Assembly: GCA_903950295.1 (NCBI GenBank)
Contig: CAJBAP010000466.1
Span: 1-20,013, forward strand
Length of the DNA: 20,013 bases
Reading direction: 5' to 3'
Source of the DNA: an uncultured Rhodocyclaceae bacterium
Lineage (GTDB): Bacteria; Pseudomonadota; Gammaproteobacteria; Burkholderiales; Rhodocyclaceae
How positions within the stretch are numbered: the stretch's first letter is position 1; each line of letters opens with the position of its first letter. This document shows positions 6,717 through 16,506 of the stretch, piece by piece. Made by a program: the position numbers and the translations under genes. Under the pieces are notes generated by a model, which searched no databases, was not told the origin of the DNA, and worked only from the letters and a program-made list of their open reading frames with translations.

Positions 6717-8627
6717 TTACGCCGGTTCGAGGAACAGCATGCCGAGCGGTGGTAGGCATAGTTGCAACGAGGCGGGGCGACCGTGATGGGCGTAGTCGTC
6801 GGCTGTTACACCGCCGCTGTTGCCCTGACCGCTGCCGCCGTAGCAGGGCGCATCGCTGTTGAGCGCCTCGCGCCAGTAACCACCGACCGGTACGCCGACC
6901 CGATAGTTCTCGCGCACCACCGGCGTGGCGTTGATGACGACCAGCATCATCTCGCCGTTCTGGCCGCGCCGCAGGAAGCTGATGATGCTCTCGTCGCTGT
7001 CGTGGCAATCGACCCACTCGAAACCGTTATTGCTGAAGTCGCGGCCGAACAGGGCCGGGTGGGTCTTGTAAACGCCGTTGAGGTCGCGCAACCAGGCTTG
7101 CGCGCCCGCATGCACCGGGTATTGCAGCAGGTGCCAGTCGAGGCTGGTGTCGTGGTTCCATTCGCGTGACTGGCCGAATTCGCAACCCATGAACAGCAGT
7201 TTCTTGCCTGGATGTGCCCACATGTAGCCCAGTAACAGCCGCAGGTTGGCAAAGCGCTGCCACTCGTCCCCCGGCAACTTGGCGATCAGCGAACCCTTCC
7301 CATGCACAACTTCATCATGCGAGATCGGCAGCATGAAGTTCTCGTGGAAGGCGTACCAGATGCTGAAGGTGATCTGGTCGTGGTGAAACTTGCGATGGAT
7401 CGGTTCGTGGGCGAAATAGTCGAGCGTGTCGTGCATCCAGCCCATGTTCCACTTCATGCCAAAGCCCAGTCCGCCCACCCAGGTGGGGCGCGACACCATT
7501 GGCCAGGCTGTTGATTCCTCGGCGATGCACTGAGTATCGGGGAAGTCGCGATACACCGCTTCGTTCAACTGGCGCAGGAACTGGATGGCGTTGATGTTTT
7601 CACGGCCGCCGTATTCGTTGGGAATCCATTCACCCTCTTTGCGGGCGTAGTCGAGATACAGCATGGAGGCAACGGCATCGACGCGCAGGCCGTCGATGTG
7701 ATATTTGTCGAGCCAGAACAGTGCGCTGGAAAGCAGGAAGGCGCGTACTTCGTGGCGGCCATAATTGAAAATCTGACTGCTCCATTCCGGGTGATAGCCC
7801 TGGCGTGGGTCGGCATGCTCGTAGAGCGCCGTGCCATCGAAATAGGCCAGTCCATGCTCGTCGTTCGGAAAGTGCGAGGGCACCCAGTCGAGGATTACGC
7901 CGATGCCGCGCTGATGCAGGTGATCGACGAGGAACATGAAGTCCTGCGGCGAGCCATAGCGTGAGGTGGCAGCGAAAAATCCGGTGACCTGATAACCCCA
8001 CGAACCGTAGAACGGATGCTCCATCACCGGCAGCAACTCGACATGGGTAAAGCCCATATCCACGCAATAGTCGGCGAGTTGGGGCGCGAGATCACGATAG
8101 TTGAGCGGTAGCTCGGGGTTGTCCGGCGAACGGCGCCATGAGCCCAGATGCACTTCATAGACCGAGTGTGGGGCGTCAAGTGCATTGGCCTGCTTGCGCT
8201 GCGCCATCCAGCTTTCGTCGTGCCAGTGATAGTTGAGATTGGCGATGACCGAGGCGGTGGCCGGTGCGATTTCGCTGCTGAAAGCGAAGGGGTCGGCTTT
8301 GTCGACCTTGTAGGCATCCTTGTTCGATTCGATATGGAACTTGTAATGCTGGCCGAGGGTGGCGCCGGGCACGAAGCCTTCCCAGATGCCGGCATCGGCG
8401 TGAATGCACTTCAGCCAGTGGGTATGCCGGTGCCAACCGTTGAAATCGCCGGTTACGGAAACGGCGTGAGCATTCGGCGCCCAGAGTGCAAAGTGGCACC
8501 CGGCGACACCGTCGCGTACTTCCGGATGTGCCCCCATGCGCTCATAAAGACGGGTGTGGCTGCCCTCGCGGAACAGGTGGAGATCAAGGTCGCTGAGGCG
8601 ACTGGTGTTGGTCAGGATATTCGGCAT
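6717..8627 (-). CDS. glgB: 1,4-alpha-glucan branching enzyme (short form)
   Basis: The 636-residue cytosolic GH13 enzyme makes alpha-1,6 branches in glycogen. An N-terminal CBM48 domain (FALWAPNAHAVSVTGDFNGW, about 48-67) precedes the catalytic barrel with DWVPSHFPND, the nucleophile D317 in GLRVDAVASM, the acid E370 in CIAEEST and PISHDEVVHG. D317 and E370 are 53 residues apart, as are D405 and E458 in E. coli GlgB, but both lie 88 residues earlier. The extra N1 domain of the 728-residue E. coli enzyme is therefore missing, as in other short GlgB proteins. The ATG at 8627 has GGAGGA well placed upstream, better than the in-frame start at 8648. No other glycogen gene is in the window. The start lies only 30 bases after the tRNA terminator. 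Confidence 0.96.
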   Translation of the reverse strand: MPNILTNTSRLSDLDLHLFREGSHTRLYERMGAHPEVRDGVAGCHFALWAPNAHAVSVTGDFNGWHRHTHWLKCIHADAGIWEGFVPGATLGQHYKFHIESNKDAYKVDKADPFAFSSEIAPATASVIANLNYHWHDESWMAQRKQANALDAPHSVYEVHLGSWRRSPDNPELPLNYRDLAPQLADYCVDMGFTHVELLPVMEHPFYGSWGYQVTGFFAATSRYGSPQDFMFLVDHLHQRGIGVILDWVPSHFPNDEHGLAYFDGTALYEHADPRQGYHPEWSSQIFNYGRHEVRAFLLSSALFWLDKYHIDGLRVDAVASMLYLDYARKEGEWIPNEYGGRENINAIQFLRQLNEAVYRDFPDTQCIAEESTAWPMVSRPTWVGGLGFGMKWNMGWMHDTLDYFAHEPIHRKFHHDQITFSIWYAFHENFMLPISHDEVVHGKGSLIAKLPGDEWQRFANLRLLLGYMWAHPGKKLLFMGCEFGQSREWNHDTSLDWHLLQYPVHAGAQAWLRDLNGVYKTHPALFGRDFSNNGFEWVDCHDSDESIISFLRRGQNGEMMLVVINATPVVRENYRVGVPVGGYWREALNSDAPCYGGSGQGNSGGVTADDYAHHGRPASLQLCLPPLGMLFLEPA

Positions 8628-8657
8628 GACTGGGTCCTCCGATACCACTACAGAAAG

Positions 8658-8684
8658 AAAAAAGCCCGACGCGAAGTCGGGCTT
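8658..8684 (-). terminator. Intrinsic terminator after tRNA-Val
   Basis: On the minus strand GCCCGAC (8682-8676), loop TTCGC, GTCGGGC (8670-8664), with AA/TT extending the stem, is followed by six T (8663-8658). It lies 7 bases beyond the tRNA CCA end and ends 30 bases before the glgB start. Confidence 0.9.
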
Positions 8685-8691
8685 GGAAAGC

Positions 8692-8766
8692 TGGTGCGTC
8701 GGACAGGGATTGAACCTGTGACCCCCGCCGTGTGAAGGCGATGCTCTACCGCTGAGCTACCGACGC
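8692..8766 (-). tRNA. tRNA-Val, anticodon CAC
   Basis: The 75-base minus-strand sequence folds as a full cloverleaf: acceptor GCGTCGG/CCGACGC, D-stem GCTC/GAGC, anticodon stem TCGCC/GGCGG with loop TTCACAC, a five-base variable loop, T-stem ACAGG/CCTGT with loop TTCAATC, discriminator A, and an encoded CCA. The anticodon CAC reads the valine codon GTG, which is very frequent in the genes here. The gene follows the aminotransferase stop by 42 bases and has its own promoter-like sequence and terminator. Confidence 0.96.
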
Positions 8767-8792
8767 AAAATCATTACGACTAACGGCGGCGA

Positions 8793-8822
8793 ATTATACG
8801 GATATTTCCTATTTGATGACGG
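8793..8822 (-). promoter_or_regulatory. Promoter of tRNA-Val
   Basis: A perfect TATAAT (8798-8793) lies 26 bases before the tRNA 5' end. CCGTCA (8822-8817, 3 of 6 to the -35 consensus) lies 18 bases further upstream, inside the last codons of the aminotransferase gene. Transcription would start near 8786 and leave a short 5' leader for processing. Confidence 0.5.
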
Positions 8823-10011
8823 CGGCGATGGCCTTCGCCACGTAGTCGATGTTCTTCGTGTTGAGTGCGGCGACGCAGATACGACCGGTGCCAACGGCAT
8901 AAATACCGTACTCGGCGCGCATTTTCTCCACTTGAGCAGTAGTGAGACCGGTGTAGGAGAACATGCCACGCTGGACGTTGATGAAGCCAAAGTCCGGGGC
9001 GCCAGCGGCCGCGAGCTTCTCGACCAGGCTGGTGCGCATGGCGCGGATGCGATCGCGCATGCCGGCGAGTTCGTCTTCCCACATCTGGCGCAGCTCGGGG
9101 CTGGCGAGGCAGGCCGCGACGATGGCGCCGCCGTGGGTGGGTGGGTTGGAGTAGTTGGTACGGATCACGCGCTTCACTTGTGAGAGCACACGCGCCGACT
9201 CATCCTTGCTGTCGGTGACGATGGTCAGTGCGCCGACACGCTCGCCGTAGAGCGAGAAGGACTTGGAGAAAGAACTGGAAACGACGAACTGCAGGCCGGA
9301 AGCAGAGAACAGGTCGAGCGCGGCGGCATCCTGCTTGATGCCGTCGGCGAAGCCCTGGTAGGCCATGTCGATGAAGGCGACAAGGTTGCGCTCCTTGATG
9401 GCAGCAACGACTTCGGCCCACTGGGCGGCGGAGAGGTCGGCACCGGTCGGATTGTGGCAGCAGGCGTGCAGCACGACGATGGACTTGGCGGGCATCGCGG
9501 CCAGCGAGGCCTTCATGGCGGCGAAGTCGACACCGCGCGTGGCAGCATCGTAGTAGGCGTATTCCTTGACCGGGAAGCCGGCGGCTTCGAACAGGGCGCG
9601 GTGGTTTTCCCAACTCGGGTCGCTGATGTACACACTGGCGTCAGGCAGCAGGCGCTTGAGATAGTCGGCGCCAACCTTGAGCGCGCCCGTGCCGCCGAGG
9701 CATTGGGCGGTGATGGCACGGCCGGCGGCGAGCAACTCTGAATCTTTGCCGAACATGAGATTTTGTACCGCACCGTTATAGGCGGGGGTGCCCTCGATAG
9801 GTTGGTAGCCACGCGGCGGCTGGGTTTCGAGGCGGGCTTTTTCGGCGGCCTTGACGGCGGCCAGCAGCGGAATCTTGCCGTCGTCGCCAAAATAGACACC
9901 GACGCCGAGGTTGACCTTGGCGGGGTTCTTTTCGGCGTTGTAGGCTTCGTTGAGGCCCAGAATCGGGTCGCGGGGGGCCATTTCGACGGCGGCGAAGAGT
10001 GAGGTACTCAT
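8809..10011 (-). CDS. Aspartate/tyrosine/aromatic aminotransferase (class I, AspC/TyrB type)
   Basis: This 400-residue PLP enzyme transfers amino groups between aspartate or aromatic amino acids and 2-oxoglutarate. The AspC/TyrB signature is complete: [10 protein letters not shown] near the N-terminus, [13 protein letters not shown] (about 107-118), DPSWENH, CCHNPTG (185-190), [12 protein letters not shown] with D215, and the PLP lysine K250 in [18 protein letters not shown]. The later segment [12 protein letters not shown] is also typical. Length matches E. coli AspC (396) and TyrB (397). The sequence does not decide between aspartate and aromatic specificity, so I give no gene symbol. An AGGAG ribosome site lies about 10 bases before the ATG. 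It is divergent from uvrB and followed by the tRNA gene. Confidence 0.95.
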   Translation of the reverse strand: MSTSLFAAVEMAPRDPILGLNEAYNAEKNPAKVNLGVGVYFGDDGKIPLLAAVKAAEKARLETQPPRGYQPIEGTPAYNGAVQNLMFGKDSELLAAGRAITAQCLGGTGALKVGADYLKRLLPDASVYISDPSWENHRALFEAAGFPVKEYAYYDAATRGVDFAAMKASLAAMPAKSIVVLHACCHNPTGADLSAAQWAEVVAAIKERNLVAFIDMAYQGFADGIKQDAAALDLFSASGLQFVVSSSFSKSFSLYGERVGALTIVTDSKDESARVLSQVKRVIRTNYSNPPTHGGAIVAACLASPELRQMWEDELAGMRDRIRAMRTSLVEKLAAAGAPDFGFINVQRGMFSYTGLTTAQVEKMRAEYGIYAVGTGRICVAALNTKNIDYVAKAIAAVIK

Positions 10012-10105
10012 AACGGCAATGCTCCTGAAATCAAGAAGGGAAATAACGCGCCATAATAGTCGAAACCACCAAGCCGGCTATTGCGCTGCAAAATCGAAAT
10101 TTCTG
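10012..10105. promoter_or_regulatory. Divergent promoter region between the aminotransferase gene and uvrB
   Basis: This 94-base gap must carry the start signals of both genes. Back-to-back -10-like sequences overlap here: CATAAT on the plus strand (10052-10057) and TATTAT on the minus strand (10058-10053), neither with a convincing -35. I see no CTGT-N8-ACAG LexA box. uvrB has no clear ribosome site (AAATTTCTG before its ATG), whereas the aminotransferase has AGGAG. Confidence 0.3.
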
Positions 10106-12154
<2,049 letters not shown>

Positions 12155-12178
12155 AAAAGTCGGCGCTGGCGGGACGGC
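12155..12178 (+). repeat. Dispersed repeat, copy 3 (24 bases)
   Basis: It begins at the base right after the uvrB TAG stop and is identical over 24 bases to copy 2 at 6634-6657. It lies in the gap between the convergent uvrB and yhbY. Confidence 0.85.
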
Positions 12179-12186
12179 GCAGCGAC
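12155..12186 (-). terminator. Candidate terminator of yhbY, built on the dispersed repeat
   Basis: After the yhbY stop the minus strand reads GTCG (12186-12183), pairing with CGAC (12162-12159), followed by four T (12158-12155). An inner CGCTG/CAGCG pairing can strengthen the stem. The downstream arm and T-run are repeat copy 3. The stem is imperfect. Confidence 0.4.
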
Positions 12187-12560
12187 TATTTCTTGCGTGC
12201 CTTCTTTTCAAGGGCCGCTGCCGCTTCTTTCTTGTTGCGCGGGGCAGGGGCCTTGCGGCGGGGTTTGGTCGCAGCGGCAGCTTCTTTCTCGGGGTTTTCC
12301 CTCCAGAGCACCAGAATGTTGCCGATGTGTTGTATCGGAGCACAATTCAGTTCGTTGCAAATCTCGGCCAGCAAGGCAGCGCGGTCATCCCGCTCGATGC
12401 CGTGAAGTTTGACCTTGATGAGCTCGTGCGAATTCAGCGAGGCGTCGATTTCCTTCAAAACGGCGGGCGAAAGACCCTTCTGGCTGATGGCGACGACGGG
12501 TTGGAGATGATGGGCGGTGGCGCGCAGGGCGCGGCGCTGAATGGGGCTAAGTTCAATCAT
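12186..12560 (-). CDS. yhbY: YhbY family CRM-domain RNA-binding protein
   Basis: The 124-residue protein has a CRM domain in residues 1-90. It starts with LSPIQRRALRATAHHLQPVV, then has QKGLSPAVLKEIDASLNSHELIKVK, and ends the domain with QHIGNILVLWR, as in E. coli YhbY (97 residues), which associates with 50S ribosomal precursors. Residues from about 91 onward form an added tail rich in Lys, Ala and Arg (KPRRKAPAPRNKKEAAA), probably disordered and RNA-binding. It is divergent from rlmE with a 29-base gap, the same arrangement as in E. coli, which fits a shared role in large-subunit assembly. Confidence 0.92.
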   Translation of the reverse strand: MIELSPIQRRALRATAHHLQPVVAISQKGLSPAVLKEIDASLNSHELIKVKLHGIERDDRAALLAEICNELNCAPIQHIGNILVLWRENPEKEAAAATKPRRKAPAPRNKKEAAAALEKKARKK

Positions 12561-12589
12561 GATCGGATTCTACCTGTGAGCTGGAAAAA

Positions 12590-13225
12590 ATGAGTTGGAC
12601 AACCAAGCAGAAGAAAAAAAGCAAGATGTGGATGACGGAACACGTCAATGACACCTATGTTCAACTGGCGCAGAAGGAGGGTTGGCGTTCGCGCGCCGTC
12701 TTCAAGCTCAAGGAGATCGACGAAAAGGACCATCTGCTGAAGCCGGGCATGACCGTCGTCGATCTGGGGGCGACGCCGGGTAGCTGGTGCCAGTATGCGG
12801 TGAAGCGAATCCAGCCGGGCGGGCGCATGATCGCGCTGGATCTGCTGAAAATGGAACCTCTGCTTGGGGTTGATTTCATCCAGGGCGATTTCCGTGAAGA
12901 CGCGGTGCTCGACCAGCTAAAGTCGGCGCTGGCGGGACGGCAGGTCGACCTTGTTTTGTCCGACATGGCACCCAATATGACCGGGATTACGGACACGGAC
13001 AATGCGCAGATGATGTTGCTGGCGGAGCTGACACTCGATTTTTCTCGCCAGTACCTGAAGCCGGGCGGGGCGCTGCTGACCAAGGTGTTTCAGGGCGCGG
13101 GTTTCATGGAACTACGCAAGGCGCTACAGGAAAACTTCGGGACGCTGGCTACGCGCAAGCCGGCGGCATCGAGAGACCGGAGTGCCGAGTTGTATTTGCT
13201 CGCGAAGCAAAAAAAGATGGTTTGA
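12590..13225 (+). CDS. rlmE: 23S rRNA 2'-O-ribose methyltransferase (U2552), RlmE/FtsJ
   Basis: The 211-residue enzyme methylates U2552 of 23S rRNA late in 50S assembly. The SAM site is VVDLGATPGSW (about 56-66). The catalytic tetrad is K39 (SRAVFKL), D125 (LSDMAPNM), K165 (LLTKVFQG) and E200 (RSAELYL), each one residue later than in E. coli (K38, D124, K164, E199). Length matches E. coli (209). Residues 110-118 (LKSALAGRQ) are encoded by repeat copy 4, yet the spacing between QGDFR and SDMAP is the same as in E. coli, so this is not an insertion. The ATG at 12590 has a GGA sequence close upstream. ftsH follows after 98 bases. Confidence 0.96.
   Translation: MSWTTKQKKKSKMWMTEHVNDTYVQLAQKEGWRSRAVFKLKEIDEKDHLLKPGMTVVDLGATPGSWCQYAVKRIQPGGRMIALDLLKMEPLLGVDFIQGDFREDAVLDQLKSALAGRQVDLVLSDMAPNMTGITDTDNAQMMLLAELTLDFSRQYLKPGGALLTKVFQGAGFMELRKALQENFGTLATRKPAASRDRSAELYLLAKQKKMV
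12919..12941 (+). repeat. Dispersed repeat, copy 4, inside rlmE coding sequence
   Basis: AAA followed by GTCGGCGCTGGCGGGACGGC, identical over 23 bases to copies 2 and 3. It encodes residues 110-118 of RlmE in frame. Unlike the other copies, it is not at a gene end. Confidence 0.8.
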
Positions 13226-13252
13226 TCGTGTCTTATGGCAATCGGTGGCAAT

Positions 13253-13281
13253 TTGCGGCGAAACTGGAAGCATCCTAGAAT
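13253..13281 (+). promoter_or_regulatory. Possible ftsH promoter
   Basis: TTGCGG (13253-13258) and TAGAAT (13276-13281, 5 of 6 to the -10 consensus) are 17 bases apart in the 98-base rlmE-ftsH gap. This would give a 5' leader of about 35 bases containing the GAGAGG ribosome site. No clear heat-shock sigma-32 motif is seen. Confidence 0.4.
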
Positions 13282-13323
13282 GAGCATCTGCATACCCGGA
13301 CCGGGGAATAGAGAGGCGTTACC

Positions 13324-15207
13324 TTGAACAATCTTTTCAAAAATCTTGCTATCTGGTTGGTGATCGGTGTCGTGCTGATGACGGTGTTCAACCAGTTCAA
13401 TACCCGCCAGACGACACAGAACACCATGGAATACTCGGCTTTCCTTGACGAGGTGAAGTCGGGGCGCGTCGCCAAGGTGGTGATTCAGGGGCGCACGCTT
13501 GAGGCGACGACGCAGGACGGCAAGCGTATCGTCACCTATGCTCCCCCCGACCTCTGGATGGTGTCCGACCTGCTCAAGAACAATGTCAAGGTGGTGGCCA
13601 AACCCGAGGAAGAACAGTCTTTCCTCACAAGCATTTTTGTTTCCTGGTTCCCGATGCTGCTGTTGATCGGTGTCTGGGTGTTCTTCATGCGCCAGATGCA
13701 GGGCGGTGGCAAGGGCGGCGCGTTCTCGTTCGGCAAGAGCAAGGCGCGCATGCTGGATGAAAACAGCAATACCGTCACGTTTGCCGATGTAGCGGGCTGC
13801 GAAGAGGCCAAGGAAGAAGTGTCCGAGTTGGTCGACTTCTTGCGCGATCCATCCAAATTCCAGAAGCTTGGTGGCCGTATTCCGCGCGGCGTGCTGATGG
13901 TGGGTTCGCCCGGTACCGGCAAGACGCTGCTGGCGCGCGCGATCGCCGGCGAGGCCAAGGTGCCGTTCTATTCGATTTCCGGTTCCGACTTTGTCGAGAT
14001 GTTCGTTGGTGTCGGTGCGGCACGTGTGCGCGACATGTTCGAGCAGGCTAAAAAGGCCTCGCCCTGCATCATTTTCATCGACGAGATCGATGCCGTCGGT
14101 CGCCAGCGTGGTGCCGGCCTGGGTGGTGGCAACGACGAACGCGAACAGACCCTGAACCAGTTGTTGGTCGAGATGGACGGTTTCGAAGCTTCCGTTGGCG
14201 TGATCGTGATTGCCGCGACCAACCGTCCGGACGTGCTTGATCCCGCGCTGCTGCGCCCCGGTCGTTTTGACCGCCAGGTGGTGGTGCCGCTACCTGATAT
14301 TCGCGGCCGCGAGCAGATCCTCAAGGTTCATATGCGCAAGGTGCCGCTGTCGACCGATGTCGAACCCTCCGTGCTGGCGCGCGGTTGCCCCGGCTTCTCC
14401 GGCGCCGACCTGGCCAACCTGGTGAACGAGGCGGCGCTGTTTGCCGCACGTGCCAACAAGCGTCTCGTCGACATGGAAGATTTTGAGCGCGCCAAGGACA
14501 AGATAATGATGGGCGCCGAGCGGCGTTCCATGGTCATGCCCGAGGAAGAGCGCAAGAACACCGCCTACCATGAGTCCGGTCATGCCGTGGTCGCCAAGCT
14601 CCTGCCCAAGACTGACCCGGTGCATAAGGTGACGATCATCCCGCGCGGTCGCGCGCTGGGCGTGACCATGCAGTTGCCGACCGAAGATCGCTACAGCCAG
14701 GATCGTGTGCGTTTGTTGAACACGATCACCGTGTTGTTCGGTGGCCGCATTGCCGAAGAATTGTTCATGGATCAGATGACTACGGGTGCTTCCAACGACT
14801 TCCAGCGTGCCACCGATCTGGCGCGGCGCATGGTCACACAGTGGGGCATGTCCGACATCCTCGGCCCGATGGTTTATGGCGAGGAGGAGGGCGAGATATT
14901 CCTCGGCCGCTCGGTGACCACACACAAGAACATGTCGGAAGCCTCTTTGCAGACGGTCGATGCGGAAATTCGCCGCATCATCGACGAGCAATATGCACTG
15001 GCGCGTCGCCTGCTCGAAGAAAATCGCGACAAGGTCGAGGCCATGACCGCCGCGCTGCTCGAGTTGGAAACCATCGACGCCGACCAGATCAACGACATCA
15101 TGGAAGGCAAGCCACCACGTCCGCCCAAGCCTTCCAGTGCGCCGGTCAAGTCAGCACCGGGTGACAATACGCCTGGCCCCGAGCCTACCGCTACGGCACC
15201 GGCCTGA
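13324..15207 (+). CDS. ftsH: ATP-dependent membrane zinc metalloprotease FtsH
   Basis: The 627-residue inner-membrane AAA+ protease degrades membrane and short-lived cytosolic proteins. Two membrane segments (about 5-25 and 100-122) flank a small periplasmic domain. The AAA domain has Walker A GSPGTGKT (194-201; the usual second residue is Pro), Walker [17 protein letters not shown], and the second region of homology [21 protein letters not shown]. The protease zinc site is HESGH (416-420). The C-terminus is a Pro/Ala-rich tail. The start is TTG, with GAGAGG seven bases upstream, and gives the family N-terminus [12 protein letters not shown]. The next gene on this strand is not folP, as in E. 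coli, but comes after a three-gene interruption. Confidence 0.96.
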   Translation: MNNLFKNLAIWLVIGVVLMTVFNQFNTRQTTQNTMEYSAFLDEVKSGRVAKVVIQGRTLEATTQDGKRIVTYAPPDLWMVSDLLKNNVKVVAKPEEEQSFLTSIFVSWFPMLLLIGVWVFFMRQMQGGGKGGAFSFGKSKARMLDENSNTVTFADVAGCEEAKEEVSELVDFLRDPSKFQKLGGRIPRGVLMVGSPGTGKTLLARAIAGEAKVPFYSISGSDFVEMFVGVGAARVRDMFEQAKKASPCIIFIDEIDAVGRQRGAGLGGGNDEREQTLNQLLVEMDGFEASVGVIVIAATNRPDVLDPALLRPGRFDRQVVVPLPDIRGREQILKVHMRKVPLSTDVEPSVLARGCPGFSGADLANLVNEAALFAARANKRLVDMEDFERAKDKIMMGAERRSMVMPEEERKNTAYHESGHAVVAKLLPKTDPVHKVTIIPRGRALGVTMQLPTEDRYSQDRVRLLNTITVLFGGRIAEELFMDQMTTGASNDFQRATDLARRMVTQWGMSDILGPMVYGEEEGEIFLGRSVTTHKNMSEASLQTVDAEIRRIIDEQYALARRLLEENRDKVEAMTAALLELETIDADQINDIMEGKPPRPPKPSSAPVKSAPGDNTPGPEPTATAPA

Positions 15208-15214
15208 TTTTTGG

Positions 15215-16378
15215 TTACGCCGCGCCCCAGTGGGGCGTGGCGATGCCTTCGCCGAGATCCGCTTCGACCAGACGGCGGCGCACTTCCAACAGTTTCTCGA
15301 TCAATGCCGGCTCGGCGCGGCCATAGGCCTCGGCATCGGGTGCGCGCTTGACCACCACACCCAAAAGCTCCGTGATGGCGTTGCCGATGGAGTTCTGGCT
15401 GATGGTGACGATCAGTTTGCCGTCGTCATTGCGGTAGATCAACTGCTTGAAAGCCGGTTGCCAGCGGATGGCATTGGCGTACCTGGCATCGTGGATACAG
15501 CGATCGCGCACCATCTTCGCCGTCTTGAGGAAGTCGTTGTCGAATTGCAGGCGCGTCTCGACCAGTTCCGGGAAATGGATGTCGCGCGGCAAGGGCGCAT
15601 TGCGTGTGGACACCTGGGTGAAGAAGGTGCGGTAGAAATCGATGAAGCCCTTGAGGATGGTGTCGTATTCCTTCCAGAAGCGTACCTCCTTCAATGCTGC
15701 TGCACCACCCAGGACTTCCCAGCTTGGCAGCCCCTGCGGATAGCCGGTGAGAGCGATCCGACAGGAACTCGATTCGCAGGGTTTGAGGATCTGCAGTTCG
15801 AGCCCATCGAAGAAGGCCCGATAGACATCGCGCATGTGGGCCTGAAACAACGAGTGCTGGCCACCGTCAGTGAGATTCGGATTGCTGACGTCTGCGATGG
15901 GCGCGGTGCGCAGCACTGCCTTGTCAAAGACGATGAAATGATTGTGCAGCATGCGGATGCTCGGCACGCCGGGGGAGGTGAGCGGCCAGGTGGCGTCAAG
16001 ACTGGCCTCGCCGGCCAACACCAGCTTTTCATTCGGATCGGGGTAGCGTTCGAGCATGAACTCGATGATGGTCTGGTTCATGCGATTCCAGACGTTCTTT
16101 ACTTCGTCAGGTACTTGGGTGCGGCGCACCGGTCGACCGAGCGGGTCGAGGATGCTACGGGAGGTGTTGTAGATGATTGAGCAGTCGAATTCATTGCTGT
16201 GGCCGAGTGCCTTACGGTAGAGCAGCAGACCCTCCGGGTTCTGCAACAGACCGTTGTTGTGTACGAGGTCGTTGAGGTTCTCGGTGCTGTTGAAGAATTC
16301 GTTGGGTTTCATCCCTTCAGGTACTTCGAGTGGAATGGGGCGAAATGGCGTGATGATTTCTCTCGGGCCGGATTGCAT
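15215..16378 (-). CDS. Conserved-looking protein of unknown function, 387 residues
   Basis: I do not recognise this family. The 387-residue protein looks soluble, with no signal peptide or membrane segment. Notable points are a hydrophobic stretch with two histidines, IRMLHNHFIVFD (about 141-152), preceded by a Pro/Gly-rich loop (SPGVPS); clustered cysteines CESSSC (201-206); and further histidines at 60, 175, 181 and 268. The His-x-His between hydrophobic residues recalls HIT/GalT-like nucleotidyl-transfer folds, but that is only a visual hint. The ATG at 16378 has GAGGTG eight bases upstream. The gene converges on ftsH (7-base gap) and is divergent from the PAS gene. A long plus-strand open frame covers the same region, but its repetitive acidic composition marks it as a shadow. 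Confidence 0.8.
   Translation of the reverse strand: MQSGPREIITPFRPIPLEVPEGMKPNEFFNSTENLNDLVHNNGLLQNPEGLLLYRKALGHSNEFDCSIIYNTSRSILDPLGRPVRRTQVPDEVKNVWNRMNQTIIEFMLERYPDPNEKLVLAGEASLDATWPLTSPGVPSIRMLHNHFIVFDKAVLRTAPIADVSNPNLTDGGQHSLFQAHMRDVYRAFFDGLELQILKPCESSSCRIALTGYPQGLPSWEVLGGAAALKEVRFWKEYDTILKGFIDFYRTFFTQVSTRNAPLPRDIHFPELVETRLQFDNDFLKTAKMVRDRCIHDARYANAIRWQPAFKQLIYRNDDGKLIVTISQNSIGNAITELLGVVVKRAPDAEAYGRAEPALIEKLLEVRRRLVEADLGEGIATPHWGAA
15218..15242 (+). terminator. Strong hairpin after ftsH, possible terminator without T-tract
   Basis: Eleven bases (15218-15228, CGCCGCGCCCC) pair with 15232-15242 (GGGGCGTGGCG) around a 3-base loop, with a single G-T wobble in the plus-strand transcript. It begins 10 bases after the ftsH stop but lies inside the last codons of the convergent gene. 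No T-run follows, so it may protect the ftsH mRNA 3' end or assist termination rather than act as a classic terminator. Confidence 0.4.
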
Positions 16379-16391
16379 GGTTTTGCACCTC

Positions 16392-16420
16392 GCACAATGT
16401 TTCTGAAGCCGGGATTGTGC
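16392..16420. promoter_or_regulatory. Inverted repeat, candidate operator or leader hairpin
   Basis: GCACAAT (16392-16398) and ATTGTGC (16414-16420) are a perfect 7-base inverted repeat with a 15-base spacer, so the half-sites are 22 bases apart, about two helical turns. It lies just upstream of the GAGGTG ribosome site of the unknown minus-strand gene, in the 128-base gap (16379-16506) shared with the divergent PAS gene. It could bind a regulator or form a leader hairpin. I see no strong -35/-10 pair in this gap. Confidence 0.45.
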
Positions 16421-16506
16421 CTTTAAAGCGGCCTGGAAAAACGATCTGGCTCAGGTCTGTTTGGCTATTTCAAAGGTAATATAGAGCCACAGAAGAGGGG
16501 GATTCC

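Noticed and set aside
10012..10105. LexA/SOS box in front of uvrB
   Set aside because: No CTGT-N8-ACAG palindrome or close variant is visible.
15137..16180. 347-codon plus-strand open frame over the unknown gene
   Set aside because: It overlaps the ftsH 3' end, lacks a ribosome site and has shadow-like composition; the minus-strand frame has a good start and a globular-looking sequence.
16424..16448. Sigma-28 flagellar promoter before the PAS gene
   Set aside because: TAAAG is present, but no GCCGATAA-like -10 lies at the right distance.
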